A stretch of DNA of 55,215 nt from contig JAAYSP010000070.1 in NCBI GenBank assembly GCA_012518355.1, positions 1-55,215 on the forward strand. The letters run 5' to 3'. Below the pieces are notes generated by a model. That model did no database searches and had not been told where the DNA came from. It saw only the letters and a program-made list of their open reading frames with translations. Shown piece after piece: positions 43,710-51,778 of the stretch. Position numbers and translations under genes: made by a program. Each line of letters begins with the position of its first letter. The stretch's first letter is position 1. This DNA comes from a candidate division WS1 bacterium. Lineage in GTDB: Bacteria > Armatimonadota > Zipacnadia > Zipacnadales > UBA11051.

Positions 43710-44120
43710 ATGGTGAGAGCACTGAGCTTCGGAGCGCTTGCCGTAGTCGTGCTCCTGATCATCGGCATCGGCTGTGGCAAGGCAGGCCCTGAAACCGTGG
43801 CCAAGAGCTTCGTGCATGCCATGCAACAGGGCAACCTGGAGCAGGCTTCGAGTTACTGGGACTATATCACCTATGCTCGTCGAGAAAACCCTGACTGGGA
43901 CACGTTCGGTACCAGCCAGAAGAACCTGATCACCAAGGAGCTATCAAAACAGCGAGCGAGTGAACTGGAATTCTGGCGCACATATTTTCCCCGTGCGTGT
44001 AGGGTTGCAGAAGTCTCTGTCCATGGTGACAGAGCGGTTGCGGCTCTCACAGAGGGGCGGGCCACCGAGATCCATCTGGTCAAGGTTGACGATAACTGGT
44101 ACGTGGATGGCATCAAGTGA
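43710..44120 (+). CDS. Small lipoprotein, NTF2-like/DUF4878-type
   Basis: A 136-residue predicted lipoprotein: hydrophobic signal ending IGIGC (Cys22) and a compact domain. The pattern ETVAKSFVHAMQQGNLEQAS, a central helix, then two beta strands (VAEVSVHGDRAVAALTEG and EIHLVKVDDNWYVDGIK) is that of DUF4878/NTF2-like lipoproteins, which often end in a DGxWxxDG-like strand. No catalytic residues are recognisable. It follows the methyltransferase by three bases. Confidence 0.85.
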   Translation: MVRALSFGALAVVVLLIIGIGCGKAGPETVAKSFVHAMQQGNLEQASSYWDYITYARRENPDWDTFGTSQKNLITKELSKQRASELEFWRTYFPRACRVAEVSVHGDRAVAALTEGRATEIHLVKVDDNWYVDGIK

Positions 44121-44355
44121 GCCTTCAGAGCTGCGTTTTGCGGGCTGACGCCTTCTGTGAACTCTAGCAAATGGCCGCGGATATCACTGTCGCCGCACGG
44201 AAAGCGTTGCGATTTCGTCATAGCATGAAGTGAGTCATGCGCCGATGCCGGTGTGCGGCTTCGAGTACCAGAGCTGTATCGGAATAGAGCTCGGCTAGGG
44301 GTTGGCCCACGCCGACCGACGATACTGCTATGAAGAAGAGGAGGGCGTAGACAGC

Positions 44356-45147
44356 ATGGCCGACATCACACTGCCGGTACGGTACTACAGACTGGGCCCC
44401 AAAGCTGACGAAGCGTTTGTGGAGGCGGAGTTCCACTTCGCTAACACCGACCTGACCATGCCCGCAGAACAGATGGGTTTGGTGCTCGTGGACTGCTGGA
44501 ACAACCACCCATACGAAAGCCATCTGCAGCGGACTAGACAGATATGTGAGACAGTGCTGGCACCGATTGCCCAGGCCTGCCGACAGATGGGGATCGCCGT
44601 GATACACGCGCCGTCTCCCGGTCAGGCCCGTCTCTACCCGCAGTGGACCAGGTACGCACCTGACTCCGATCTTTTCGGCCCCTCTACACCGGGCCCACAG
44701 TGGCCGCCTGCTGACATGCGCAATCGCTGTGGCGACTATGCGCAGTACAGAAAGCCGCAGCACCCCCGGCTGAAACAGTGGCTCGATACCGAACTGCAAA
44801 ACCGCAGGATCGCCGCGTGCCTGGAGCCGCAGCCGGAAGATTTCGTGATTGCCAGCGGCGAACAGTTGCACCGCCTCTGCCATCATCAGGGCATAATTCA
44901 CCTGCTGTACGGTGGCTTTGCGGCCAACATGTGTGTACCGGGCAGAGACTATGGCACTCGCGCTATGAACGCCCTCGGCTACAACACCATACTGCTGCGC
45001 GATGGCACGACTGCAATAGAAGCCGCTCATACGCTCGACGGCATGTGGCTGACTGAGGCGGCTATTCTCGACATGGAGATGATCATCGGCTTCAGTGCTA
45101 CGTCAACCGATTTACTAGCCGCTTGCGAGGTCGCCGAAGAAGCCTGA
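44356..45147 (+). CDS. Isochorismatase-fold hydrolase-like protein
   Basis: A 263-residue cysteine-hydrolase-superfamily protein. It has the first-strand Asp in MGLVLVDCWNNHPYE and the nucleophile cysteine in YGGFAANMCVPGRDYGTRAM. The catalytic lysine that normally follows strand 3 (VIxK...S-A-F) is not evident: the segment reads EDFVIASGEQLHRLC, as though the Lys loop were shortened. So either an atypical catalytic arrangement or a non-hydrolytic relative. I start it at ATG 44356 after GAGGAGGG; the longer frame from 44302 lacks support. It lies 45 bp before the hydroxyacid dehydrogenase, a probable cotranscribed partner. Confidence 0.85.
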   Translation: MADITLPVRYYRLGPKADEAFVEAEFHFANTDLTMPAEQMGLVLVDCWNNHPYESHLQRTRQICETVLAPIAQACRQMGIAVIHAPSPGQARLYPQWTRYAPDSDLFGPSTPGPQWPPADMRNRCGDYAQYRKPQHPRLKQWLDTELQNRRIAACLEPQPEDFVIASGEQLHRLCHHQGIIHLLYGGFAANMCVPGRDYGTRAMNALGYNTILLRDGTTAIEAAHTLDGMWLTEAAILDMEMIIGFSATSTDLLAACEVAEEA

Positions 45148-45192
45148 TGCGATATGTGAGCCGACACCTACAAAACCTGGAGGGTCACAAGC

Positions 45193-46227
45193 ATGAGCTC
45201 TGCTGACAAGACTAAGGTGATTTTCGCCGAGATCAAACCGTGGGAGCGTGACTTACTTCAGCGCGAAACCGAAGCAGCCGGTTGGGATGCCGGTTTCTTC
45301 GCAGAGCAGGCTGAGCAGTTGCCCGCAGAGGTCAAGGCTCAGGCACAGGTGCTGTCTTGCTTCATCCGCTCCCAGGTAAGTGCTGAACTGCTTGACCAGA
45401 TGCCGGAGTTGAAGCTTATCAGCAACCGCTCAACCGGCTATGATCGCATAGATGTCGAGGAGTGCCGGCGGCGTGGAATTGTGGTCTGCAACGTGCCCCA
45501 ATACGGCGAAAATACGGTGGCTGAACACACCTTCGGCCTGATGTTGTCACTTGCGCGGCACATCTACGCCGCCGTAGACCGTGCGAAGCGTGGCGACCTG
45601 TCCATAGAAGGGTTGCTGGGATTCGACCTGTATGGCAAAACGCTCGGGGTGCTTGGAGCCGGCCGCATCGGTCTGCATGTGATACGCATCGGTCGGGCGA
45701 TGAACATGCGTGTGCTGGCGTATGACGCCAAACCCGAGCCGCTGCTGGCGGAAGTGCTCGGATTTGAGTATGTCGAACTGGATGACCTGCTAAGTCAAGC
45801 CGATGTGCTGACTATTCATGTGCCGCTGCTTCCAACAACAAAGCACCTGATAAACAACGAGAAACTGGCGCTCATGAAAAGTTCAGCCATCCTGGTCAAT
45901 ACAGCCCGCGGCGCCATCGTGGACAGTGCTGCTCTGCTGTCAGCCCTGAATGAGGATCGTCTGGCGGGTGCTGCCCTTGATGTACTGGAGGGTGAAGAGG
46001 TGATCTCTGAAGACCGTATTCTGCTTGATGCGCCAGACGTGACTACGGAGAGCCTGTCGCTGGTAGTCGACGCCTATAAACTGATGCATCACCCAAAGGT
46101 GCTGGTCACCGGCCACATCGGCTTCTACAGCCACGAGGCACTTGCCCGGATTCTGCACACTACGCTCGAAAACATACAGGCATTTTTGAGAGGTGAACCC
46201 CAGAACACGGTCTCTTCTCGGAGTTAG
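45193..46227 (+). CDS. D-isomer-specific 2-hydroxyacid dehydrogenase
   Basis: A 344-residue NAD-dependent dehydrogenase resembling D-lactate dehydrogenases. LISNRSTGYDRIDVEECRRR and VPQYGENTVAEHTFGLMLSL form the substrate side. The nucleotide fold has GVLGAGRIGLHVIRIGRAM. Catalytic Arg (VNTARGAIVD), Glu (LDVLEGEEVI) and His (VTGHIGFYSHEAL) are all present. D-lactate, phosphoglycerate-like or other 2-oxoacid substrates are possible. GGAGGG precedes the ATG. It converges on the DUF6785-like gene with only 47 bp between the stops. Confidence 0.92.
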   Translation: MSSADKTKVIFAEIKPWERDLLQRETEAAGWDAGFFAEQAEQLPAEVKAQAQVLSCFIRSQVSAELLDQMPELKLISNRSTGYDRIDVEECRRRGIVVCNVPQYGENTVAEHTFGLMLSLARHIYAAVDRAKRGDLSIEGLLGFDLYGKTLGVLGAGRIGLHVIRIGRAMNMRVLAYDAKPEPLLAEVLGFEYVELDDLLSQADVLTIHVPLLPTTKHLINNEKLALMKSSAILVNTARGAIVDSAALLSALNEDRLAGAALDVLEGEEVISEDRILLDAPDVTTESLSLVVDAYKLMHHPKVLVTGHIGFYSHEALARILHTTLENIQAFLRGEPQNTVSSRS

Positions 46228-46274
46228 CGCTGAGATGTCACGCTGCCGAGGCGGGATAGTTCACGGACAGGCAG

Positions 46275-48245
46275 TCAGTATATGTAGATCATGTTGCTGG
46301 TCACTCCCGCGATACCGTCAACTATCGCCCAGACACTGACGGCGGTGAACTGGCCCAAGACCACGCCCATGAACAGCAGGATTCCTGCTCGATATGCACG
46401 ATAACCTCCCAGCCGTAGTGTGAGCCACTTGGCCAGCCAGCCGTAGAAGATCGACAGCCACAGGTCGTTTACAGGGGTAGTCGAGCCTACGGCGAACCCC
46501 AACGGATGCAGAGGCCATCTCGGCCAGTAGTAGTGCAGAGCAGTTAGCAGCCACATGACGACTCCGCCGACGCCCAGATACGCCATCTTGCTCCAGGACG
46601 GCCCCTGCAGATCCTCCATATGGTTCACCGCAAACCGGTACGCTGCCTGCGGGCAGCCGCTGAACAGCCAACTGCTCATCCACACCGCCCCATCGCTGTA
46701 GCCAAAGTACAGTGTGACCAGCGTTGAGAGTACTGCACATAGGCCGATGCAGATGGCCAGAATCCACACAAAGCCACGTCTTAGCCCCTCGATCTCGCTC
46801 CAGATCTTGGCTGCGTGTGCGAGGAAGGGCATCATGAATACCCTGATATCTGCGCCCCACGAAAATGACGTAGCCAGGCTAGCCAGTCCGGTTGCTCCGA
46901 CATAACGGCTGCCCAGCACTGTGGCCGCAAATGATTGAGGTACGAGCGCTGCCCGAGACACCGGGACACCGCCCTGGATGGTGGCACGGGTCAGCGCGGT
47001 GAAGGTCACAAATGCGGCGAACAGAAACACTACAGCCGTCAGAAGGTTGAGCCCGGCAAGATAGAGCCACACGATCATGATACCGAAGCCGATGATCAGT
47101 GAACCCACGATGAGACGGGGCGATATGATGTCATGCTGGTCCCGCGGACCACTTCGGCCTTCCCAGGCAGATCTGAGCAACTCAGATAGAGGCTGCCTGG
47201 CGGTGTATATGCCATACACCACCAGCACGATCATCGCTCCCATGGCTTGATTTGACACCGCAGGTGAGCCAGCTCCATAGATTTCTTTTGCACCAAGACT
47301 GACACCATACATCCGCATGATCGTATCCTGGAACTGCCCTACGAGCGAGAAAAACCACAGGCTGAATGCCAGGTCCGTGTGGATGAAGTACGTGAAGGCT
47401 GTCACGGAGGGATTGGTCCACAGTCGCAGTGCGATGGTTTCGTTCTGGATCGGTACGTTCATGAAAGTACGCAGCTTGAGGGCCGGAAGTGGTGGCCAGT
47501 AGTGGGCGAATGCCACATATGAGCTGAGCAGAAATGCGGCTCCGAAACCGATCCACATGAGCGGGCTGCTGAAAATGCTGCCTATACGGCGCTCGGGCGT
47601 CACCTCCCGCACCATCTCCAGTGGTAGCTGCATAAGCGGGTACACAAGCTTCTCATGCTCGGCCCACTGGCGGTGGAACAGCAGCGTCACTCCCAGCGTG
47701 GCTGCGTACAGGCCGAAGACAAATACACTCCAGGCCAGCAGGGGAGTAATCCATGGGGCCCAGGGAATCGCCTCTCCAGGCGAGAGGCCCTCATAAAACG
47801 TGTTCACCGAGTCCTGGTGCTTGACGACCATCCAGTCTGGAAGCCGGTCTATGACTTGCAGTTGCCAGCGATTTTCTGGTGAGGCATAGTACTGCGCTCC
47901 ACTGATGATGGGGATGAGCTGGCCGATCAGACCCCAGGTGGGGATAGCAGAAGCGATGAGCAGCATCACGAATATGACCAGGAGTTCGGAGCGCTGCAAT
48001 TGCCAGCGTTTGCGGATGAAGGTCAAAAGCGGATTGAGAGCCGCGACTACCACCGCAAACAGGAAAATCACGCCGAAGGGGATTGCGGTGTTGGCCGGTC
48101 GGGTGCCCTGCACCACGTATTCCACGTACGGAAATCCGACGGCTACAATCGCCACGCCTACTACGCCGGCTGCAACACTTCGGATCGAGACGCCAGTGTC
48201 TCGTGGGGCATCAGCAGTCGCCTGTAGGCTGGGTCTATCTGCCAA
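46275..48245 (-). CDS. DUF6785-like multipass membrane protein (OPT-like)
   Basis: A 656-residue integral membrane protein with about a dozen or more hydrophobic segments, beginning SIRSVAAGVVGVAIVAVG. Features such as FHRQWAEHEKLVYPLMQLPL and ATIQGGVPVSRAALVPQS match the DUF6785/DUF6784 family, which resembles oligopeptide (OPT) transporters and is frequent in Armatimonadota, Planctomycetota and Lentisphaerota next to carbohydrate genes. Transport is inferred, not shown. The start is TTG at 48243-48245 with GAGGGG eight bases upstream. It is the furthest downstream gene of the minus-strand row of surface proteins. Confidence 0.82.
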   Translation of the reverse strand: MADRPSLQATADAPRDTGVSIRSVAAGVVGVAIVAVGFPYVEYVVQGTRPANTAIPFGVIFLFAVVVAALNPLLTFIRKRWQLQRSELLVIFVMLLIASAIPTWGLIGQLIPIISGAQYYASPENRWQLQVIDRLPDWMVVKHQDSVNTFYEGLSPGEAIPWAPWITPLLAWSVFVFGLYAATLGVTLLFHRQWAEHEKLVYPLMQLPLEMVREVTPERRIGSIFSSPLMWIGFGAAFLLSSYVAFAHYWPPLPALKLRTFMNVPIQNETIALRLWTNPSVTAFTYFIHTDLAFSLWFFSLVGQFQDTIMRMYGVSLGAKEIYGAGSPAVSNQAMGAMIVLVVYGIYTARQPLSELLRSAWEGRSGPRDQHDIISPRLIVGSLIIGFGIMIVWLYLAGLNLLTAVVFLFAAFVTFTALTRATIQGGVPVSRAALVPQSFAATVLGSRYVGATGLASLATSFSWGADIRVFMMPFLAHAAKIWSEIEGLRRGFVWILAICIGLCAVLSTLVTLYFGYSDGAVWMSSWLFSGCPQAAYRFAVNHMEDLQGPSWSKMAYLGVGGVVMWLLTALHYYWPRWPLHPLGFAVGSTTPVNDLWLSIFYGWLAKWLTLRLGGYRAYRAGILLFMGVVLGQFTAVSVWAIVDGIAGVTSNMIYIY

Positions 48246-48363
48246 AAGGAACCCCTCGCTATCCTGTGTCGATCATGTATACGCGGTACCCGGCCATTGG
48301 TCCGGCAGCGTCAGTGGCTGAAAAGTCAGGCATCAGGCAACACCTGGTGGCTTGCCGTTACAG

Positions 48364-50289
48364 TCACTGTGTCGGTGCTTTCCACACAAGTAGAGTGGAA
48401 TCCTCACTTGCTGAGATCAAATGGGCGTTGTCACTGGCAATCGCCAGTGAGCTTATCGCGGCAACGTGGCCGCGTAGCGTGTCAAGTCGCCTGCCGTCCG
48501 CATCCCACACGCTGATGGTGCCGTCAGTGCCGCCAGCAAAAATGGTGCTGCCGTCACCGGTACAAGCCAGGCTCGTCACCACACCTCCGTGCTCCATTTC
48601 GGCCATAAATTCGCCGGTGGCAAGATCCCATCGCCGTACCATGCCATCACGACTTGCCGATAGAGCCTCGGCCATCCCGCCGCTGAAGGTGACCGCTTCC
48701 ACCCAGCCCCGATGGTCAGCCAGCACAGCTTTCTGTGTCCCTTCATGCAGGTCCCACAGTCGCACGGTCCCATCGCGCCCCCCGGATAGCAGTAGGGTTC
48801 CGTCCCATGAGACAGCTATCGCGAGTACGCCCCCACGATGGCCCTGTACTCCATCCCGGTCAGCCTGGATGACCTTCAGAGAGTCGCTACCCTTCGCGCC
48901 CCATATCCGCACTGTGCCATCATCAGCGCTGGTCAGCAGGGCTGGCATGATGTCGCTGGTTGACGCATAGGGCATGTAGACCACTGAGCGGATGTAGCCG
49001 AAATGGCCCTTGAGTTCGCGCAATAGTCTGCCGTCGGACGCCGCGAACTCACGTACAACGCCATCTTTGAAGCCTGCCGCGATTTTCTGACCGTCGGGCG
49101 AGGCGGCTAAGGCCCAGGCCTCCTGCATGGCCTCATCAATTCGCAACACCTGCTGCCCGTTGAGCATGTCCCACACGCGAATTGTGCTATCTGAGGAGCT
49201 ACTGAGCACACGACTGTCAGGCATACAAGTGACGGCTCGCACTGCCAACTCATGACGATCCCAGCTCAAGCGCGGACTGCCATCAGTGATACTTCGCTCT
49301 ACCAGCATGTTGCCCCCTCCGTACGACAACACCCACTGGCGATCTGGGGAAACCAGAATGTAGTTGACATGCCCGGAGTGAGCGAACCATCTGGCCAACA
49401 CCTCGCCATCCTTTACCAGCCGATTCCATCGGCGAATGGAGCCATCTCGCGACCCGGTCAGCAGTTCGTCAGGGTTGGCTCCATAGGCCACCGAAGTCAC
49501 GGCATGGCCGTGGTGGCCAGTGAAGGTGTTGAGCAGTTCATAACCTGGTACCACTTGCCATTCAGTGGCTTTGTGGCGGCTGCCGATCAAAAGCCGAGTA
49601 CTGTCAGATGACAGTACGCTGCTGCGAGTGTGTGTATAGTAGTCGTTGAGCCACTCGTGGAGCAGTTCGCCTGTGCGCAGGTCATAGTGCGCGATTACCG
49701 GGTCGGAGCCAGCGGCGCCGTGGATGAATGCTGAGTGGTCGTCGGGCCCATAGATCGCCTGCCGGGCCGAATGCAGTTTGCACTCAATCGCTACTAACTC
49801 CTCGGCGGTGTCCAAACGCCATTCTTTGATGGTTGGCGGGGATGCTCCACAGGTCATCACCCTCGTCTGGTCTGCGGAATAGTACACGCTGGCAAGTCTG
49901 CGCTGACCAGTCGGCCATTCCTGGATGACTTCCGCCTGCTCCATGTCCCACTCATAGACATTGCCGGAGCTGTCGCAAGCGACCATTTTCTGGCCATCTG
50001 TTGTCAGATGGAAGCCGCTGAGCGAACCGGAGCTGATCCTGTGGCGTGCCTGACGGTCGCCTGTACTCATGTCCCATATGTCAATGCCGTTGCCGGAGGC
50101 TACGACCACCCGTCCGTCCGGCAGATAGCCCAGATCGCCTACACTGTCGTATCTCAGACGCAGGCTTCCCAACCGCTGTATTGCACCCTCCGGAAGGTCA
50201 TCTCCAAACAGGTCTGTTGCGGCCTGTGCCGCCACTGTGCCCGTACAGGCCAGTGTGATTGTGATCGCCAGATAGCATAGTCTGTTCAC
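48364..50289 (-). CDS. Secreted WD40-repeat protein
   Basis: A 641-residue exported protein with a signal peptide (about 1-24, TLACTGTVAAQAA) and then WD40 repeats through to the C-terminus. At least nine blade endings are visible: GIDIWDMSTG, NVYEWDMEQ, TIKEWRLDTA, SIRRWNRLV, TIRVWDMLNG, TVRIWGAKG, TVRLWDLHEG, MVRRWDLATG and TISVWDADG, with a closing LLVWKAPT. This gives one large or two seven-bladed propellers for protein or glycan binding; no catalytic part is seen. I use GTG 50289 after GGAGGG; GTG 50304 would overlap that site. Its role in the carbohydrate row is unknown. Confidence 0.88.
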   Translation of the reverse strand: MNRLCYLAITITLACTGTVAAQAATDLFGDDLPEGAIQRLGSLRLRYDSVGDLGYLPDGRVVVASGNGIDIWDMSTGDRQARHRISSGSLSGFHLTTDGQKMVACDSSGNVYEWDMEQAEVIQEWPTGQRRLASVYYSADQTRVMTCGASPPTIKEWRLDTAEELVAIECKLHSARQAIYGPDDHSAFIHGAAGSDPVIAHYDLRTGELLHEWLNDYYTHTRSSVLSSDSTRLLIGSRHKATEWQVVPGYELLNTFTGHHGHAVTSVAYGANPDELLTGSRDGSIRRWNRLVKDGEVLARWFAHSGHVNYILVSPDRQWVLSYGGGNMLVERSITDGSPRLSWDRHELAVRAVTCMPDSRVLSSSSDSTIRVWDMLNGQQVLRIDEAMQEAWALAASPDGQKIAAGFKDGVVREFAASDGRLLRELKGHFGYIRSVVYMPYASTSDIMPALLTSADDGTVRIWGAKGSDSLKVIQADRDGVQGHRGGVLAIAVSWDGTLLLSGGRDGTVRLWDLHEGTQKAVLADHRGWVEAVTFSGGMAEALSASRDGMVRRWDLATGEFMAEMEHGGVVTSLACTGDGSTIFAGGTDGTISVWDADGRRLDTLRGHVAAISSLAIASDNAHLISASEDSTLLVWKAPTQ

Positions 50290-50574
50290 AAGTGATCCCT
50301 CCACTGACAGGTGTGATTAGGCCGGTTTCTACACCGTGTGGTGCTATGTGGCTACTTGACTTGCTCCTGTTCATCCGAATGCAGCAGGAAATACCCTGAG
50401 TTTGGTACCGACTAAAGCCGCTACACTCGGGAACCATGCGATACATATCCCCGTGCCAAGCGGAACGCCAGTAAGTTACGCGTCATCCAGGACACTCTTT
50501 GATGAGTAGCTGTGAGCCTCCTGCAGGACTGGCGACTTGTGACATAGGAAACACGTGTAACTGCCGTCGCCTGT

Positions 50575-51621
50575 CTACTCTATGACCGTTTTGTCAGTGC
50601 CATAGGCGTTGTTGTAGAAGTGGATGTTAGTGCCCTCGTCAGGTGGCCATGGCAGTAGTATTTCTTTTCCCGATGTCTCGAAATCATGGAACCAATTGTT
50701 GTGGATCCATGCACCCTGCGAGGGCACACCACGAATGGCCACCGGTCGCCTGGTGCCCATGAAGGTATTGTGGTGTACGTGTATCCAATCGCCGGCGATG
50801 TCTGTGCCATCACCGCGGTCACGCCCGCCATGGACGTCTACGTGATGGCTGATGGCTTCGGGGCCGATCCAGTTGTAGGCGAATTCATAGCCCGAGCCGG
50901 GACTGCCGCCCGAAGCAACATGGTGACGACCATAATTGAACTGGTTGGCGATGATGCGCACATCACTGGCCGAGACAGACACTGGATAGCCCAACCCCGC
51001 CTGCCAGATGTGATGCATACTGTTGTGGTGGATGTAAGCCCCCATAGCATTGGCGCCGACACCTATGCCGCTGGTGTTGAAGTTGTATATCTCGCAGTTG
51101 TCCACTTCGCAGGCGTAGTGGCCTATGGACATGAAGCGTGATGAAGTGGCCACCCTGTCGTTGCCTCCATAGGCTCCCTCGAAACGCAATCCGGTTAGCC
51201 GAACATGATCTCCACCGGTGGTAAGCATGGTGTTACTCTGGTGCCTGGAGATAAGTAGCGCACCGACAGAACCATCACGCCCCCTGCTGCCGGCCAGCGT
51301 CACACCTCCGGGTATGCGGATGGTGCCGGCCCGAGTCAAGTCTATCTCCACTCCGTCGGGCACATAGATGACCTGGTCGGGCTCGACTTGTTTGAGCGCT
51401 TCGGTGAGCTCCTCAGCACTGGTGACAGTGTAGTCACCCGAGGTCAGTATGCGGCTGTAGCCCTCACCGCCGCCCACAGGGTCACCGGTGGGATTGGGCT
51501 CGTGGCCATACACCTGATCTGCTACGGGATCATCGATTTGCGCAAAACAGATGCTCACGGGCGTCGCCAGCAGGATCCCGGCCATGGCCATGATCAGAAC
51601 GCGTGCAATCAATCCACTCAC
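50575..51621 (-). CDS. Pectate-lyase-like protein, PL1-type beta-helix
   Basis: A 348-residue exported right-handed parallel beta-helix protein. The signal peptide runs to about residue 27 (ATPVSICFAQ). The PL1 plan can be followed: VIYVPDGVEIDLTRAGTIRI, VRLTGLRFEGAYGG, CEIYNFNTSGIGVG, HVDVHGGRDRGDGTDIAGD (acidic, Ca-site-like) and the R-x-P-x3-R-G-x4-G-x-W/H-x-x-N-N block RRPVAIRGVPSQGAWIHNNW, which holds the catalytic-type arginine. It would cleave polygalacturonate by beta-elimination if typical. The start is uncertain (GTG 51621, or the nearby TTG or ATGs). Confidence 0.84.
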   Translation of the reverse strand: MSGLIARVLIMAMAGILLATPVSICFAQIDDPVADQVYGHEPNPTGDPVGGGEGYSRILTSGDYTVTSAEELTEALKQVEPDQVIYVPDGVEIDLTRAGTIRIPGGVTLAGSRGRDGSVGALLISRHQSNTMLTTGGDHVRLTGLRFEGAYGGNDRVATSSRFMSIGHYACEVDNCEIYNFNTSGIGVGANAMGAYIHHNSMHHIWQAGLGYPVSVSASDVRIIANQFNYGRHHVASGGSPGSGYEFAYNWIGPEAISHHVDVHGGRDRGDGTDIAGDWIHVHHNTFMGTRRPVAIRGVPSQGAWIHNNWFHDFETSGKEILLPWPPDEGTNIHFYNNAYGTDKTVIE

Positions 51622-51778
51622 CTGCTTTCAGTTCAAAATCGCTGTGCTTTTGTCATCTCTGCAGCACCTGCGCTGTCGAGTTAGTTCTCAGCTGATCAAG
51701 TTTTGGCTGGGCCAGTATTCTGACATGCCTGTTGCAGCGGGCTGTCTGGCCTACCTAGCAGTCTCCTCGGAGACGCGC

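Noticed and set aside
42951-43826. 291-codon minus frame opposite the methyltransferase
   Set aside because: Antisense to a clear SAM-methyltransferase; no ribosome site or recognisable domain.
51761-51774. Hairpin GTCTCC-TC-GGAGAC beyond the heparinase-like gene
   Set aside because: Two-base loop and no T-run in the direction of transcription; not a convincing terminator.
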